Assembly (NCBI GenBank): GCA_937923365.1 | Contig: CALAIJ010000308.1 | Span: forward strand, 1-9,200 | Source of the DNA: an uncultured Sulfitobacter sp. | GTDB taxonomy: Bacteria; Pseudomonadota; Alphaproteobacteria; Rhodobacterales; Rhodobacteraceae | Reading direction: 5' to 3' | DNA length: 9,200 bases | Part shown: positions 1-6,303 of the stretch, in pieces | Position numbering within the stretch: position 1 is the first letter of the stretch | Layout of the letters: the number at the start of each line of letters is the position of its first letter | Made by a program: the position numbers and the translations under genes | Notes under the pieces: generated by a model | The model's input: only the letters and a program-made list of their open reading frames with translations | Told to the model about the DNA's origin: nothing | Database searches by the model: none

Positions 1-9
1 CAAATCCGT

Positions 10-53
10 CAAACCCAAGGTTTGCCGCACAATCGCGGCGCGCCTTTGGCGCG
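10..53. repeat. Two short perfect hairpins in the left intergenic region
   Basis: Two perfect inverted repeats with 3-nt loops lie close together. CAAACC at 10-15 pairs with GGTTTG at 19-24. CGCGCC at 39-44 pairs with GGCGCG at 48-53. Neither is followed by a T-run, so neither is a classical intrinsic terminator. They lie just outside a larger palindrome at 59-216. They could be the 3' end structure of a gene to the left of the window or part of a palindromic repeat element; the sequence does not decide between these. Confidence 0.35.
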
Positions 54-58
54 ACGGA

Positions 59-216
59 CGTCAAAACCGCTTCATTTCAGCGGCGTGAGCCATTTGCAAT
101 TAACCCGTTAGTTGCTGCATGCCTCCATCCGGGGCTGACGCCCGTTCACGGCTCAAAAGGTCCACAGGACCTTTTGCAAGACGCCGCTCACCCCCTGAAC
201 TTTCGCGGTTTTGACG
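59..216. repeat. Long imperfect palindrome (possible dispersed repeat or structured element)
   Basis: The outer arms are a perfect 12-bp inverted repeat: CGTCAAAACCGC at 59-70 against GCGGTTTTGACG at 205-216. Further in, AGCGGCGT at 79-86 pairs perfectly with ACGCCGCT at 181-188, and TTGCAA at 94-99 can pair with TTGCAA at 174-179, which overlaps the apical hairpin at 154-176. The arms are in register, so the whole 158-bp block could fold into one interrupted stem. No reading frame here looks coding and no target-site duplication is obvious at the ends. It could be a small non-autonomous mobile element, a REP-like intergenic repeat, or an elaborate 3' structure for the flanking gene. Copy number in the genome would decide. 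Confidence 0.5.
154..176. terminator. Symmetric hairpin, probable bidirectional terminator
   Basis: A perfect 10-bp stem (CAAAAGGTCC at 154-163 with its complement at 167-176) closes on a 3-nt ACA loop. On either strand the hairpin reads as an A-tract, a short GC-rich core and then TTTT, which is the form of a bidirectional rho-independent terminator. It lies about 85 nt beyond the stop codon of the minus-strand HEAT-like gene and could end its transcript. It could also end a plus-strand transcript arriving from the left. It sits inside the larger palindrome at 59-216, so it may instead be that element's apex. Confidence 0.45.
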
Positions 217-236
217 CCAGTGGTGCAGGATCAATA

Positions 237-264
237 GGTCCTGACCCTAGGGTTCTGACCCTAG
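237..264. repeat. 14-bp tandem duplication across the end of the HEAT-like gene
   Basis: GGTCCTGACCCTAG at 237-250 is followed directly by GGTTCTGACCCTAG at 251-264, a 13/14 match with period 14. The second copy contains the TAG stop codon of the minus-strand gene (positions 263-261). The junction also makes a hairpin: CTAGGGT at 247-253 pairs with ACCCTAG at 258-264 across a 4-nt loop. No T-run follows on the minus strand, so it is not a convincing terminator by itself. It probably arose by slippage or a small local duplication. Confidence 0.6.
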
Positions 265-1313
265 CCACTGACAGACAGATCGATGCCTTCTTCCGCACAT
301 TTCCTGTGCAGGAAAGCCATGCGCCCCTGAACGCCTATGTTCTTGTCGTGCTCCAGCGCATGGGCAATCTGTGCCAGCCGTGCCGCCAGATCACGCCTGC
401 CGCGCAAGGCAATCAACCCGTCCGCCGCCCGCTTGCGAACCATGCTTGATCTGTCTTGGGCTGCCGTCAAAAGCAGTGCGGGAACATCTCTTTCGACGGT
501 CAGGTCACGGTCGTGAAAGGCGGGCGCATAGCGGTATTTCCCCAATGAACGGTCGATCCAGATTTTCCGGCGCTCGCGTGCAGGCCACCTGACAGTGCCG
601 GATATCAACGCGTCAAACGCCATAAAGCGCAGGTGCGGCAAGGCGGCCTCCTCTGCGATGCGGGTCAGATGTTGATCCATCCACGGGTTGCGGCACAATT
701 CGCGCAGCAAAAGGCCAAGACCCGACTGACGCGTCTCAACGATATCGCGCAGCAAGGCCCCTGCCACGTCCTGTCGCATCAGCAGGGTGTTTACGGCGTC
801 GGGTCCTGCCTGCCCCCACCGTCCCCAACTGGCGATATGCGGTAGCAGCGCCTTGAGAGCGGGGGCCACGACCACAGCAGGTGTCACAGGCAGGCACCGC
901 TTCGTTGCCTTCAGTGCCGCCGCCCTCACGACAGGCGACCAGTCGTTCAGCCGCCAGAACAGCGCGTAGACGCTTGCGGGGGCAATCAAAGGCCCGTGAA
1001 GGTGGTTGATGGCAACCTCGCGCACACGGCCATCCCCGTGAAACATAAACACGCGGGCCAGGCCGACAACGCGCTCTGCCGCCGATATCTCGTCGCGCAG
1101 CAACTGTGTTGTTGTCCGGTCAGCCGACCAGCGATGATACAGCGAGAACGTCCTGCGCAGATGCAGCTCCAGCTTGGGGAAGGCGTCGGGCTGGGTCATC
1201 GATTGCAGGATTTTGGTGCCTTGGTCGCGCATCTCTTCGAAACGGGCATCGCTGGCATTTTCGGGCGCGGCCCTGAATGCTGCAAACAGACGTTTGAACA
1301 CCTTCAAGATCAC
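261..1313 (-). CDS. HEAT-repeat-like alpha-solenoid protein, function unknown
   Basis: The product is a 350-residue, probably cytoplasmic protein with no signal peptide or membrane segment. I do not recognise a named family. It is rich in Leu, Ala and Arg and looks wholly alpha-helical. Stretches at about residues 94-108, 113-139 and 278-303 have the alternating helix pattern of HEAT repeats, including the 'SPVVRAAALKA' and 'SSMVRKRAADGL' type turns with the buried V-R signature. HEAT solenoids usually act as protein-binding scaffolds; a partner cannot be inferred here. The start is GTG at 1313, chosen because GGAGG lies 8 nt upstream (1326-1322) and the frame has no better candidate nearby. 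The gene follows ctpA on the same strand, but an intrinsic terminator lies between them, so it is probably a separate unit. I saw no clear -35/-10 pair in the roughly 80-bp gap. The stop codon lies in a 14-bp tandem repeat. That it is a real gene is fairly sure; the fold is likely; the function is open. Confidence 0.75.
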   Translation of the reverse strand: MILKVFKRLFAAFRAAPENASDARFEEMRDQGTKILQSMTQPDAFPKLELHLRRTFSLYHRWSADRTTTQLLRDEISAAERVVGLARVFMFHGDGRVREVAINHLHGPLIAPASVYALFWRLNDWSPVVRAAALKATKRCLPVTPAVVVAPALKALLPHIASWGRWGQAGPDAVNTLLMRQDVAGALLRDIVETRQSGLGLLLRELCRNPWMDQHLTRIAEEAALPHLRFMAFDALISGTVRWPARERRKIWIDRSLGKYRYAPAFHDRDLTVERDVPALLLTAAQDRSSMVRKRAADGLIALRGRRDLAARLAQIAHALEHDKNIGVQGRMAFLHRKCAEEGIDLSVSG

Positions 1314-1386
1314 GAAGCCAGCCTCCCTCTACCCCCAAGACTGCAGATGCAGCCACCGGATGTCGACCTTGAAGACACTCTTGGCT

Positions 1387-1423
1387 GAAACAACAAAGGC
1401 CCACACGGATATGCGGGCCTTTG
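1387..1423 (-). terminator. Intrinsic terminator of the gpmI-envC-ctpA operon
   Basis: Read on the minus strand, CAAAGGCCC (1423-1415) pairs perfectly with GGGCCTTTG (1402-1394), and three more inner pairs including one G-U extend the stem. The arm is followed by TTGTTTC. It begins 22 nt after the ctpA stop codon. Stem strength, T-rich tail and position make it a good rho-independent terminator for the operon. Confidence 0.85.
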
Positions 1424-1444
1424 CATCTTCTCGGAACCGTTTGG

Positions 1445-2776
1445 TTACTTGTCGCCCAGTGCGGACAGACCTTTCAGAATGTCGATGGCATAGGCCAGCT
1501 GGTAGTCATCCTCGCGCAGTTCAGCGGCGGCTTCAGCCTTTTCGCGATCTTCCATGATCTGGTTGATCTGGTCCTCGGTCAGGCTGTCGTTGCTGATGGA
1601 CCCGCGCAGGTCTGCCTCGGAACGTGACGGACGATTGTTGGTATCTTCGTCTTCGCTCTCCGGGCTGGGGCGCGGCTGTGCAACGATGATGTCAGGCGAA
1701 ACGCCCAGCGCCTGGATCGAGCGACCCGACGGTGTGTAATACCGCGCCGTGGTCAGGCGCATCGCACCTTCACCGCGCAGGGGCATCACCGTCTGAACGG
1801 AGCCTTTGCCGAACGACTTGGTGCCGATGACAATCGCACGGCGGTGGTCCTGCAAGGCACCCGCTACGATTTCCGAAGCCGAAGCCGACCCGCCGTTGAT
1901 CAGCACCACGATGGGCTTGCCGTTGGCCAGATCACCGGGTGTCGCGTTGGTGCGATCGCCGTCGCCGGGGTTGCGCCCGCGGGTGGAGACGATCTCCCCT
2001 TCTTCAAGGAAGGCATCCGACACTTTGATCGCCTGGTTCAGCAGGCCACCGGGGTTGTTGCGCATGTCGATGACAAAACCGTTGACGTTGTCCATGCCGC
2101 CCAGCGCCTCGACCTTCTCGGTGATCGCTTCGGCCATCTTTGGGTAGGTCTGTTCGTTGAACGTGCTGAGGCGTAGCACTACCGTATCGCCCTGGGTGGA
2201 GGACCGCACAACCGTCAGTTCGATGGTGTCACGAATGATGGAGACGTCGAACGGCTCCGGCTCGCCCTCGCGCACAACGGTGATGACAATCTCGGAGCCG
2301 ACCGGCCCGCGCATCATCTCGACCGCGTCGTCCAGTGTCAAACCCAGCAGGCTTTGCCCGTCAACATGGGTGATGAAATCTCCGGCTTCCATGCCGGCCT
2401 CGTCAGCAGGCGTGTCATCAATCGGAGAGACCACTTTGACAAAGCCCTCTTCCTGAGTGACCTCGATACCCAGCCCGCCAAACTCGCCCCGCGTCTGTTC
2501 ACGCATCTTGACGGCGTCTTTGGGGCTGAGATAGCTGGAATGCGGATCAAGCGAGGTTAGCATGCCATTGATCGCCGCCTCGATCAGCTCTTCGGTTTCG
2601 ACCTCTTCGACGTATTGCGCGCGGATGCGCTCGAAAATATCGCCGAACAGATCCAGTTGCTGATATACATTCTCGCTGGCCGCATTCTCCTGCGCCAGCA
2701 GGGGTCCGGCGATCTGGGTTGTCGCCAATACGCCGGCGAGGGTGCCCCCAAGGGCCGCCATTGCAAACTTCTTCAT
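1445..2776 (-). CDS. ctpA: Carboxyl-terminal processing protease, S41 family
   Basis: This is a periplasmic serine protease that trims or degrades exported proteins from their C-termini, in the S41A/CtpA family. With the start at 2776 the protein has 443 residues. It begins with a signal sequence or membrane anchor (MKK, then a hydrophobic run, possible cleavage near residue 28). A PDZ domain (about 96-181) follows, then the S41 core (about 190-366). The catalytic Ser-Lys-Gln set is visible: Ser299 in GGSASASEI, Lys324 in SFGKGSVQ and Gln328. The substrate-groove segment DMRNNPGGLL is intact. An acidic, disordered-looking stretch and a C-terminal helical region complete a usual family length. 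The last gene of the operon, it starts 4 nt after the envC stop. An upstream in-frame ATG at 2788 would overlap envC by 8 nt and add four residues; I prefer 2776 because AAGGA lies 11 nt upstream and the KK n-region comes first, whereas the upstream ATG has AAGG directly abutting it. Function is secure; substrates are unknown. Confidence 0.97.
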   Translation of the reverse strand: MKKFAMAALGGTLAGVLATTQIAGPLLAQENAASENVYQQLDLFGDIFERIRAQYVEEVETEELIEAAINGMLTSLDPHSSYLSPKDAVKMREQTRGEFGGLGIEVTQEEGFVKVVSPIDDTPADEAGMEAGDFITHVDGQSLLGLTLDDAVEMMRGPVGSEIVITVVREGEPEPFDVSIIRDTIELTVVRSSTQGDTVVLRLSTFNEQTYPKMAEAITEKVEALGGMDNVNGFVIDMRNNPGGLLNQAIKVSDAFLEEGEIVSTRGRNPGDGDRTNATPGDLANGKPIVVLINGGSASASEIVAGALQDHRRAIVIGTKSFGKGSVQTVMPLRGEGAMRLTTARYYTPSGRSIQALGVSPDIIVAQPRPSPESEDEDTNNRPSRSEADLRGSISNDSLTEDQINQIMEDREKAEAAAELREDDYQLAYAIDILKGLSALGDK

Positions 2777-2780
2777 ATCG

Positions 2781-3902
2781 TTATCCATCCTTACCGGTGC
2801 GGAACCATTGCTGCGGGTCCTGTGGAACGTTGTCTTGCCTTACCTCTATATAGAGCGTTTCTGTGCGCTCAGTGCCAGCCCCATCACGCAGGGGTGACAA
2901 TTGGCCCCCATCTGTCCCGCCGCCCATAAGGCCTATTGGCGTGGCGCGGGCAATGACCTGACCCGCAGCACCATAGATGACGTCCAATCCCGTCAGGATA
3001 AACAGCGTATCGGCCTGAGGTTCAAGGATCATTACAGACCCCATGTCCAGCAAGGGCCCCGCATAGCGGATCGTTGCCGCCGTGGGGCTGGTGACAATGG
3101 CACGCGGGCGCGTGGCCACGATAATGCCGGGGCGCGACACGCCTGCGGCATCCGCTTCGCCCGCACCGCGCACCAGCAAGCCCTGAACGGGCAACCGGAG
3201 CGCACCGATCTCGCCCTCAAGATTGGCAAGCGGCGGGGCGGTTTCATCCGTGACGATCTCGGCCAGACCACTGGCAAAACCGTCCAGCGTTTCGGTGGAG
3301 GCAATCAGCACGCCCATCTTGATCGGGTCCGCCGTAAAGCGTGTTGGCAGATCCACGCGGTTGGCCATCGCCTGATTGAGCGCCGCGCGCGCCTCTTGCA
3401 CCTGGGTCAGGCCTTCTTGCAACCGGTTGGCCGCATCCGCCTGCAAGGTACGCAAGGTCTGCACATCTTCCAGATCACGGCGCAACGCGTCTGCGCGGGC
3501 ATTCAGCGCTGGCGTCAGTTCCGCCAGCAACATACCCGCCCGCGCTGTGCCTGTGGGGCCTTCGGGGTGCAGCAGTGTCTTGGGGCCGGAGGTATCGCCA
3601 ATACTTTGCAACACGCCCAACAGTTGCGCCACTTCCGCGTCGCGGGACTGTAACCGACCTGTCAACTGGTCCTCGGTGATGGCAGCCTGCCGCAAGCCTG
3701 CGCGCATGGCCCCCAAGCCCCGCTCGAACGCCTGAATGGTCTGGGTCAGCGCCTGCACACGGTCGCGCGCGCCGTCAGCCTGATCCAGCAGGGAGGCTGC
3801 GGCCTCAAGCTCGGCGGCGGCGGTCATGGCCTGCGCGCCTGCATCGGTCTGCGCGTGGGCCGCAAAAGGCAGCAAAAGACAAAGGAGCGCGGCGCGGATC
3901 AT
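2781..3902 (-). CDS. envC: Murein hydrolase activator EnvC-like protein (degenerate LytM domain)
   Basis: The product is a 373-residue exported protein. A signal peptide covers about residues 1-17, with an AHA-Q cleavage site. Long coiled-coil-prone segments follow at about 24-100 and 125-182. The C-terminal part (about 258-367) has the peptidase M23/LytM fold pattern, ending in 'TLYIEVRQDNVPQDPQQWF'. The zinc ligands of active M23 enzymes are missing: the usual H-x-H strand reads YIE, and the first H...D motif is replaced by 'GIIVATRPRAIV'. That matches EnvC, which has no hydrolase activity but activates periplasmic amidases at the division septum. Coiled coil plus inactive LytM is the known EnvC architecture; the amidase partner here is inferred and not in the window. 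Its ATG overlaps the gpmI stop codon in an ATGA junction, implying translational coupling, and ctpA follows within a few bases. It could be annotated simply as a peptidase M23 family protein. Confidence 0.9.
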   Translation of the reverse strand: MIRAALLCLLLPFAAHAQTDAGAQAMTAAAELEAAASLLDQADGARDRVQALTQTIQAFERGLGAMRAGLRQAAITEDQLTGRLQSRDAEVAQLLGVLQSIGDTSGPKTLLHPEGPTGTARAGMLLAELTPALNARADALRRDLEDVQTLRTLQADAANRLQEGLTQVQEARAALNQAMANRVDLPTRFTADPIKMGVLIASTETLDGFASGLAEIVTDETAPPLANLEGEIGALRLPVQGLLVRGAGEADAAGVSRPGIIVATRPRAIVTSPTAATIRYAGPLLDMGSVMILEPQADTLFILTGLDVIYGAAGQVIARATPIGLMGGGTDGGQLSPLRDGAGTERTETLYIEVRQDNVPQDPQQWFRTGKDG

Positions 3903-5419
3903 GAAATCAGCACCTTTCCCGTCATTTCAGGTGGCGGGGCAATCCCCATCAGATGCAGCAAGGTGGGGGCAAGATCGGCCAGGCGCCCTTCTGACAGCAC
4001 GGCCCCTTCCGGCCCGCCGATCAGGGCGACAGGCACAGGGTTCAACGTATGCGCCGTATGCGGACCGCCCGTTTCAGGGTCGATCATGGTCTCGCAATTG
4101 CCGTGATCAGCCGTGAGGATCATCGCACCTCCCGCCTTGGCCAAAGCCTTTGTGACCTGTCCCAGTCCTGCATCCACCGCCTCGCAAGCGGCAATCGCAG
4201 CGGCCAGATCACCGGTATGACCAACCATATCGGGGTTGGCGTAGTTGACGACGATCAGGTCATAGCCTTCCTCGATGGCGGCAACAAAATGCGTTGTGAC
4301 TTCGCGTGACGACATCTCTGGCTGCAAATCATAGGTCGCCACGTCGGGCGATTTGGGCATATGGCGGTCTTCGCCACGCGACGGGGCTTCCTCGCCGCCG
4401 TTCAGAAAGAACGTGACGTGGGGGTATTTCTCGGTTTCGGCCAACCGGAACTGACGCTTGCCCGCTTGCGCCACCCATGCGCCCAGCGGATTGACGATGT
4501 CCTGCTTGGGATAGGCCGTGGTCATGTAAGCGTCATGGGCGTGCGAATAATCAACCATCCCAAGGAGCGCGGAGAGTTCGGGGCGCAGACCGGTATCAAA
4601 CCCGTCAAAATCAGGTGCACCGATGGCGGCCAGAATTTCCCGCGCACGGTCCGCGCGGAAGTTGAGAAAGAACAGCCCGTCGCCGTCCTTGATCCCCTCG
4701 AAGTCGCCCAGCACGGTGGGCGGAATAAACTCGTCCGTGATGTCCTGCGCATATGCGTTCTTGACGGCGTCGTGGGGCGTGTCGGCTTTGGCCCCCTTGC
4801 CGTGCACAATTGCGCCAAACGCCTGCTGCACGCGGTCCCACCGATTGTCACGGTCCATCACGAAATAGCGCCCCGACAGCGTGGCAAAACGGGCAGCTTC
4901 GGGCAACATCCCTGATATGCTCTCCAGATAGGTCAGCGCGGACTGCGGGGCCACATCGCGCCCGTCGGTGATGGCGTGCAGCACGGTTGGCAGGCCCGCA
5001 TCGACCATCAGTTTCGCGGCCGCGGCCATATGCGACAGATGTCCGTGCACCCCGCCGTCGGACACGACACCAACGATATGCATCCGGCCTTTTGCAGCAT
5101 CCACTTTCGCGATGGCCTCCGTGATGGCGGCATTGATGAAAAAGCTGCCATCCTCAATCGCAAGATCAATCTGGCCCAGATCCATCGCAACCACGCGGCC
5201 CGCACCGATGTTGGTGTGACCAACCTCGGAATTGCCCATTTGCCCCCGCGGCAGGCCGACGTCAGGCCCGTGGGTGATCAGCGTGGCATTGGGGCAGGTG
5301 GCCATGATGTGGTCAAAGGTGGGCGTCTGCGCCTGCGCGGGGGCATTGCCCTCACGCGCGGCACGGGCGCCCCATCCGTCAAGGATACACAAAACCACTG
5401 GTTTGGGAGTGCGGGTCAT
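3899..5419 (-). CDS. gpmI: 2,3-bisphosphoglycerate-independent phosphoglycerate mutase
   Basis: This cytoplasmic enzyme interconverts 3-phosphoglycerate and 2-phosphoglycerate in glycolysis and gluconeogenesis, using two bound metal ions and a phosphoserine intermediate. It has 506 residues, the normal family length. Metal and catalytic motifs are intact: Asp14 in LDGWG, the phosphorylated Ser64 in GNSEVGH, Asp397 and His401 in NPDMVGH, Asp438-His439 in TADHGN, and His454/His457 in the HTAHT segment. Substrate-binding residues His125, Arg154-Asp155 (TDGRD), Arg255/Arg258 (FRADRAR) and Lys331 are also present. The start at 5419 has GAGG at 5427-5424, only 4 nt upstream, which is close but usable. 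It is the first gene of the minus-strand operon, and its TGA overlaps the envC ATG. The gene upstream (DUF1203) is divergent, and the 157-bp gap holds a plausible promoter and a dyad. Confidence 0.98.
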   Translation of the reverse strand: MTRTPKPVVLCILDGWGARAAREGNAPAQAQTPTFDHIMATCPNATLITHGPDVGLPRGQMGNSEVGHTNIGAGRVVAMDLGQIDLAIEDGSFFINAAITEAIAKVDAAKGRMHIVGVVSDGGVHGHLSHMAAAAKLMVDAGLPTVLHAITDGRDVAPQSALTYLESISGMLPEAARFATLSGRYFVMDRDNRWDRVQQAFGAIVHGKGAKADTPHDAVKNAYAQDITDEFIPPTVLGDFEGIKDGDGLFFLNFRADRAREILAAIGAPDFDGFDTGLRPELSALLGMVDYSHAHDAYMTTAYPKQDIVNPLGAWVAQAGKRQFRLAETEKYPHVTFFLNGGEEAPSRGEDRHMPKSPDVATYDLQPEMSSREVTTHFVAAIEEGYDLIVVNYANPDMVGHTGDLAAAIAACEAVDAGLGQVTKALAKAGGAMILTADHGNCETMIDPETGGPHTAHTLNPVPVALIGGPEGAVLSEGRLADLAPTLLHLMGIAPPPEMTGKVLIS

Positions 5420-5453
5420 CGGGCCTCATGAAGGTATTCTTGTTTTGATGCAC

Positions 5454-5482
5454 CTTGTAACCGCTGCGCAGGCTGGCGTGAA
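5454..5482 (-). promoter_or_regulatory. Candidate sigma-70 promoter for gpmI-envC-ctpA
   Basis: On the minus strand, TTCACG (5482-5477, 4/6 to TTGACA) and TACAAG (5459-5454, 4/6 to TATAAT) are separated by exactly 17 nt. This would start the transcript near 5447, about 28 nt before the gpmI ATG. Spacing and position are good, but both boxes are only moderate matches, so this is a prediction from pattern alone. Confidence 0.4.
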
Positions 5483-5523
5483 CCTTTTTCATCCCATGAC
5501 CGTGAGATGCGCATGAAACGGTT
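5481..5523. promoter_or_regulatory. Dyad-symmetric candidate operator between divergent genes
   Basis: AACC-TT-TTTCAT at 5481-5492 is mirrored by ATGAAA-C-GGTT at 5513-5523, giving ten complementary positions around a 20-bp centre. The left arm overlaps the putative -35 box of gpmI. A protein bound here could act on gpmI, on the divergent DUF1203 gene, or on both. No regulator is recognisable from the motif. A chance palindrome of this size in a gap of about 157 bp cannot be excluded. Confidence 0.3.
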
Positions 5524-5563
5524 TGAGCGTGCCTGTCCCCGCAGCCCAATCTGACCCTGCACC

Positions 5564-5569
5564 AAGGAG
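5564..5569 (+). promoter_or_regulatory. Ribosome binding site that sets the DUF1203 start
   Basis: AAGGAG lies 7 nt upstream of the ATG at 5577, a near-ideal Shine-Dalgarno sequence. It rules out the in-frame TTG at 5523, which would add 18 residues with no family resemblance. Confidence 0.85.
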
Positions 5570-5576
5570 AAAGATC

Positions 5577-6038
5577 ATGCGCTACACAGCCCTGCCCACC
5601 GACATCGTTCGCGCCCTGCAATCAGGCGGTCCTGACGCTTACGGCCATGCGCCGGAACGCAGCCTGTCAGATGGCGGCGGCAACCCTTGCCGCCATTGCC
5701 TGTGTAACATCCCCCAAGGGGCGCCAATGCTGATCCTTGCCCACCGTCCGTTCGACGGACTGCACCCCTATGCAGAGACCGGCCCGATCTTTTTGTGTGC
5801 GGAGCCTTGCGCCTGGGGCGGCGGGACAAAGCCGCCTGCGATCCTGCAGACCTCACCGGACTATCTGTTGAAAGGCTACGGTGCGGACGACAGAATCGTC
5901 TACGGCACGGGGGCCATTACGCTGGCTGGCGACATTGCGGCACGGGCGCGCGAGGTCTTTGCCGACCCGCGTGTTGCCTATATTCACGTCCGCTCGGCCA
6001 GAAACAACTGCTATCAGGCCCGCATCGACCGCGACTGA
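5577..6038 (+). CDS. DUF1203 domain-containing protein
   Basis: The 153-residue product matches my recollection of the DUF1203 family over its full length. Features include an N-terminal 'YTALPTD' start, a cysteine cluster C-x2-C-x-C at Cys38/41/43, a second pair at Cys74 and Cys78, and the C-terminal 'YIHVRSARNNCYQARIDR' segment with Cys145. Six cysteines in a small protein suggest metal binding, but no function is established for the family that I know of. There is no signal peptide or membrane segment, so it is probably cytoplasmic. The start at 5577 is fixed by AAGGAG 7 nt upstream. The gene is divergent from gpmI. The next gene on the strand begins 72 nt later behind a TATAAG box, so co-transcription is uncertain. 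A small GC-rich hairpin with a bulge lies just after the stop (6039-6058), with no T-run. The family call is confident; the biochemical role is unknown. Confidence 0.88.
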   Translation: MRYTALPTDIVRALQSGGPDAYGHAPERSLSDGGGNPCRHCLCNIPQGAPMLILAHRPFDGLHPYAETGPIFLCAEPCAWGGGTKPPAILQTSPDYLLKGYGADDRIVYGTGAITLAGDIAARAREVFADPRVAYIHVRSARNNCYQARIDRD

Positions 6039-6043
6039 GGCCC

Positions 6044-6074
6044 TTGCCCCCCAAGGCCCAACCCGCCATATAAG
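6044..6074 (+). promoter_or_regulatory. Candidate promoter of the zf-CHCC gene
   Basis: TATAAG at 6069-6074 matches the -10 consensus at 5 of 6 positions, and TTGCCC at 6044-6049 could be a -35 box. The 19-nt spacing is longer than ideal, so support comes mainly from the -10 box. It would start a transcript about 30 nt before the ATG at 6111. Confidence 0.33.
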
Positions 6075-6110
6075 GGCGCAGCAATCGGATAACCCAAGGA
6101 CCGCCCCGCC

Positions 6111-6290
6111 ATGACACTTCAAGCGCCTGAAACCCGCATCGTGAACCAGTGGCGCATCGCCTGCGATGGCGGCGAAGGCGGTCTGGGCCACCCGCGCGTC
6201 TGGCTGCAAATCCCCCGCGACGAAGGCTTTGTGGAATGCGGCTATTGCGACTGCAAATTCGTGCATCAGGACTTTGAAGGCAAAGTCTGA
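6111..6290 (+). CDS. Zinc-finger (zf-CHCC) protein, NDUFS6-like
   Basis: This is a 59-residue protein with the CHCC zinc-finger pattern: Cys18, His27 in '[11 protein letters not shown]', then Cys43 and Cys46 in '[10 protein letters not shown]'. These residues are the likely zinc ligands, and Cys48 is an extra cysteine. The same fold forms the zinc-binding part of NDUFS6, the 13-kDa subunit of mitochondrial complex I. Alphaproteobacteria carry short stand-alone homologues, and in Paracoccus one is part of complex I. A role in NADH dehydrogenase assembly or structure is therefore possible, but no nuo gene lies in the window. The start at 6111 has AAGGA about 10 nt upstream. Its end is only 13 nt from the end of the convergent chemoreceptor-like gene, with no terminator in the gap. 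The family call is confident; the link to complex I is inferred. Confidence 0.9.
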   Translation: MTLQAPETRIVNQWRIACDGGEGGLGHPRVWLQIPRDEGFVECGYCDCKFVHQDFEGKV

Positions 6291-6303
6291 GCCGCACCGC
6301 ACG

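Noticed and set aside
174..449. 91-codon plus-strand open frame at the left edge
   Set aside because: It begins inside the palindromic arms, runs antisense into the HEAT-like gene, and has no motif or clear ribosome binding site.
1341..1352. Small dyad CTGCA-GA-TGCAG upstream of the HEAT-like gene
   Set aside because: A 5-bp palindrome with a 2-nt centre is expected by chance at this density and is not linked to a promoter I can support.
2901..3653. 250-codon plus-strand open frame opposite envC
   Set aside because: It is in the complementary codon phase of envC, has low-complexity Arg/Gln/His-rich content and no domain. It is a shadow of the real gene.
4361..4915. 184-codon plus-strand open frame opposite gpmI
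   Set aside because: It lies wholly within gpmI, whose catalytic motifs are all intact on the other strand.
5523..5576. N-terminal extension of the DUF1203 gene from a TTG codon
   Set aside because: The extension has no Shine-Dalgarno sequence and no family resemblance, while the ATG at 5577 has AAGGAG at 7 nt.
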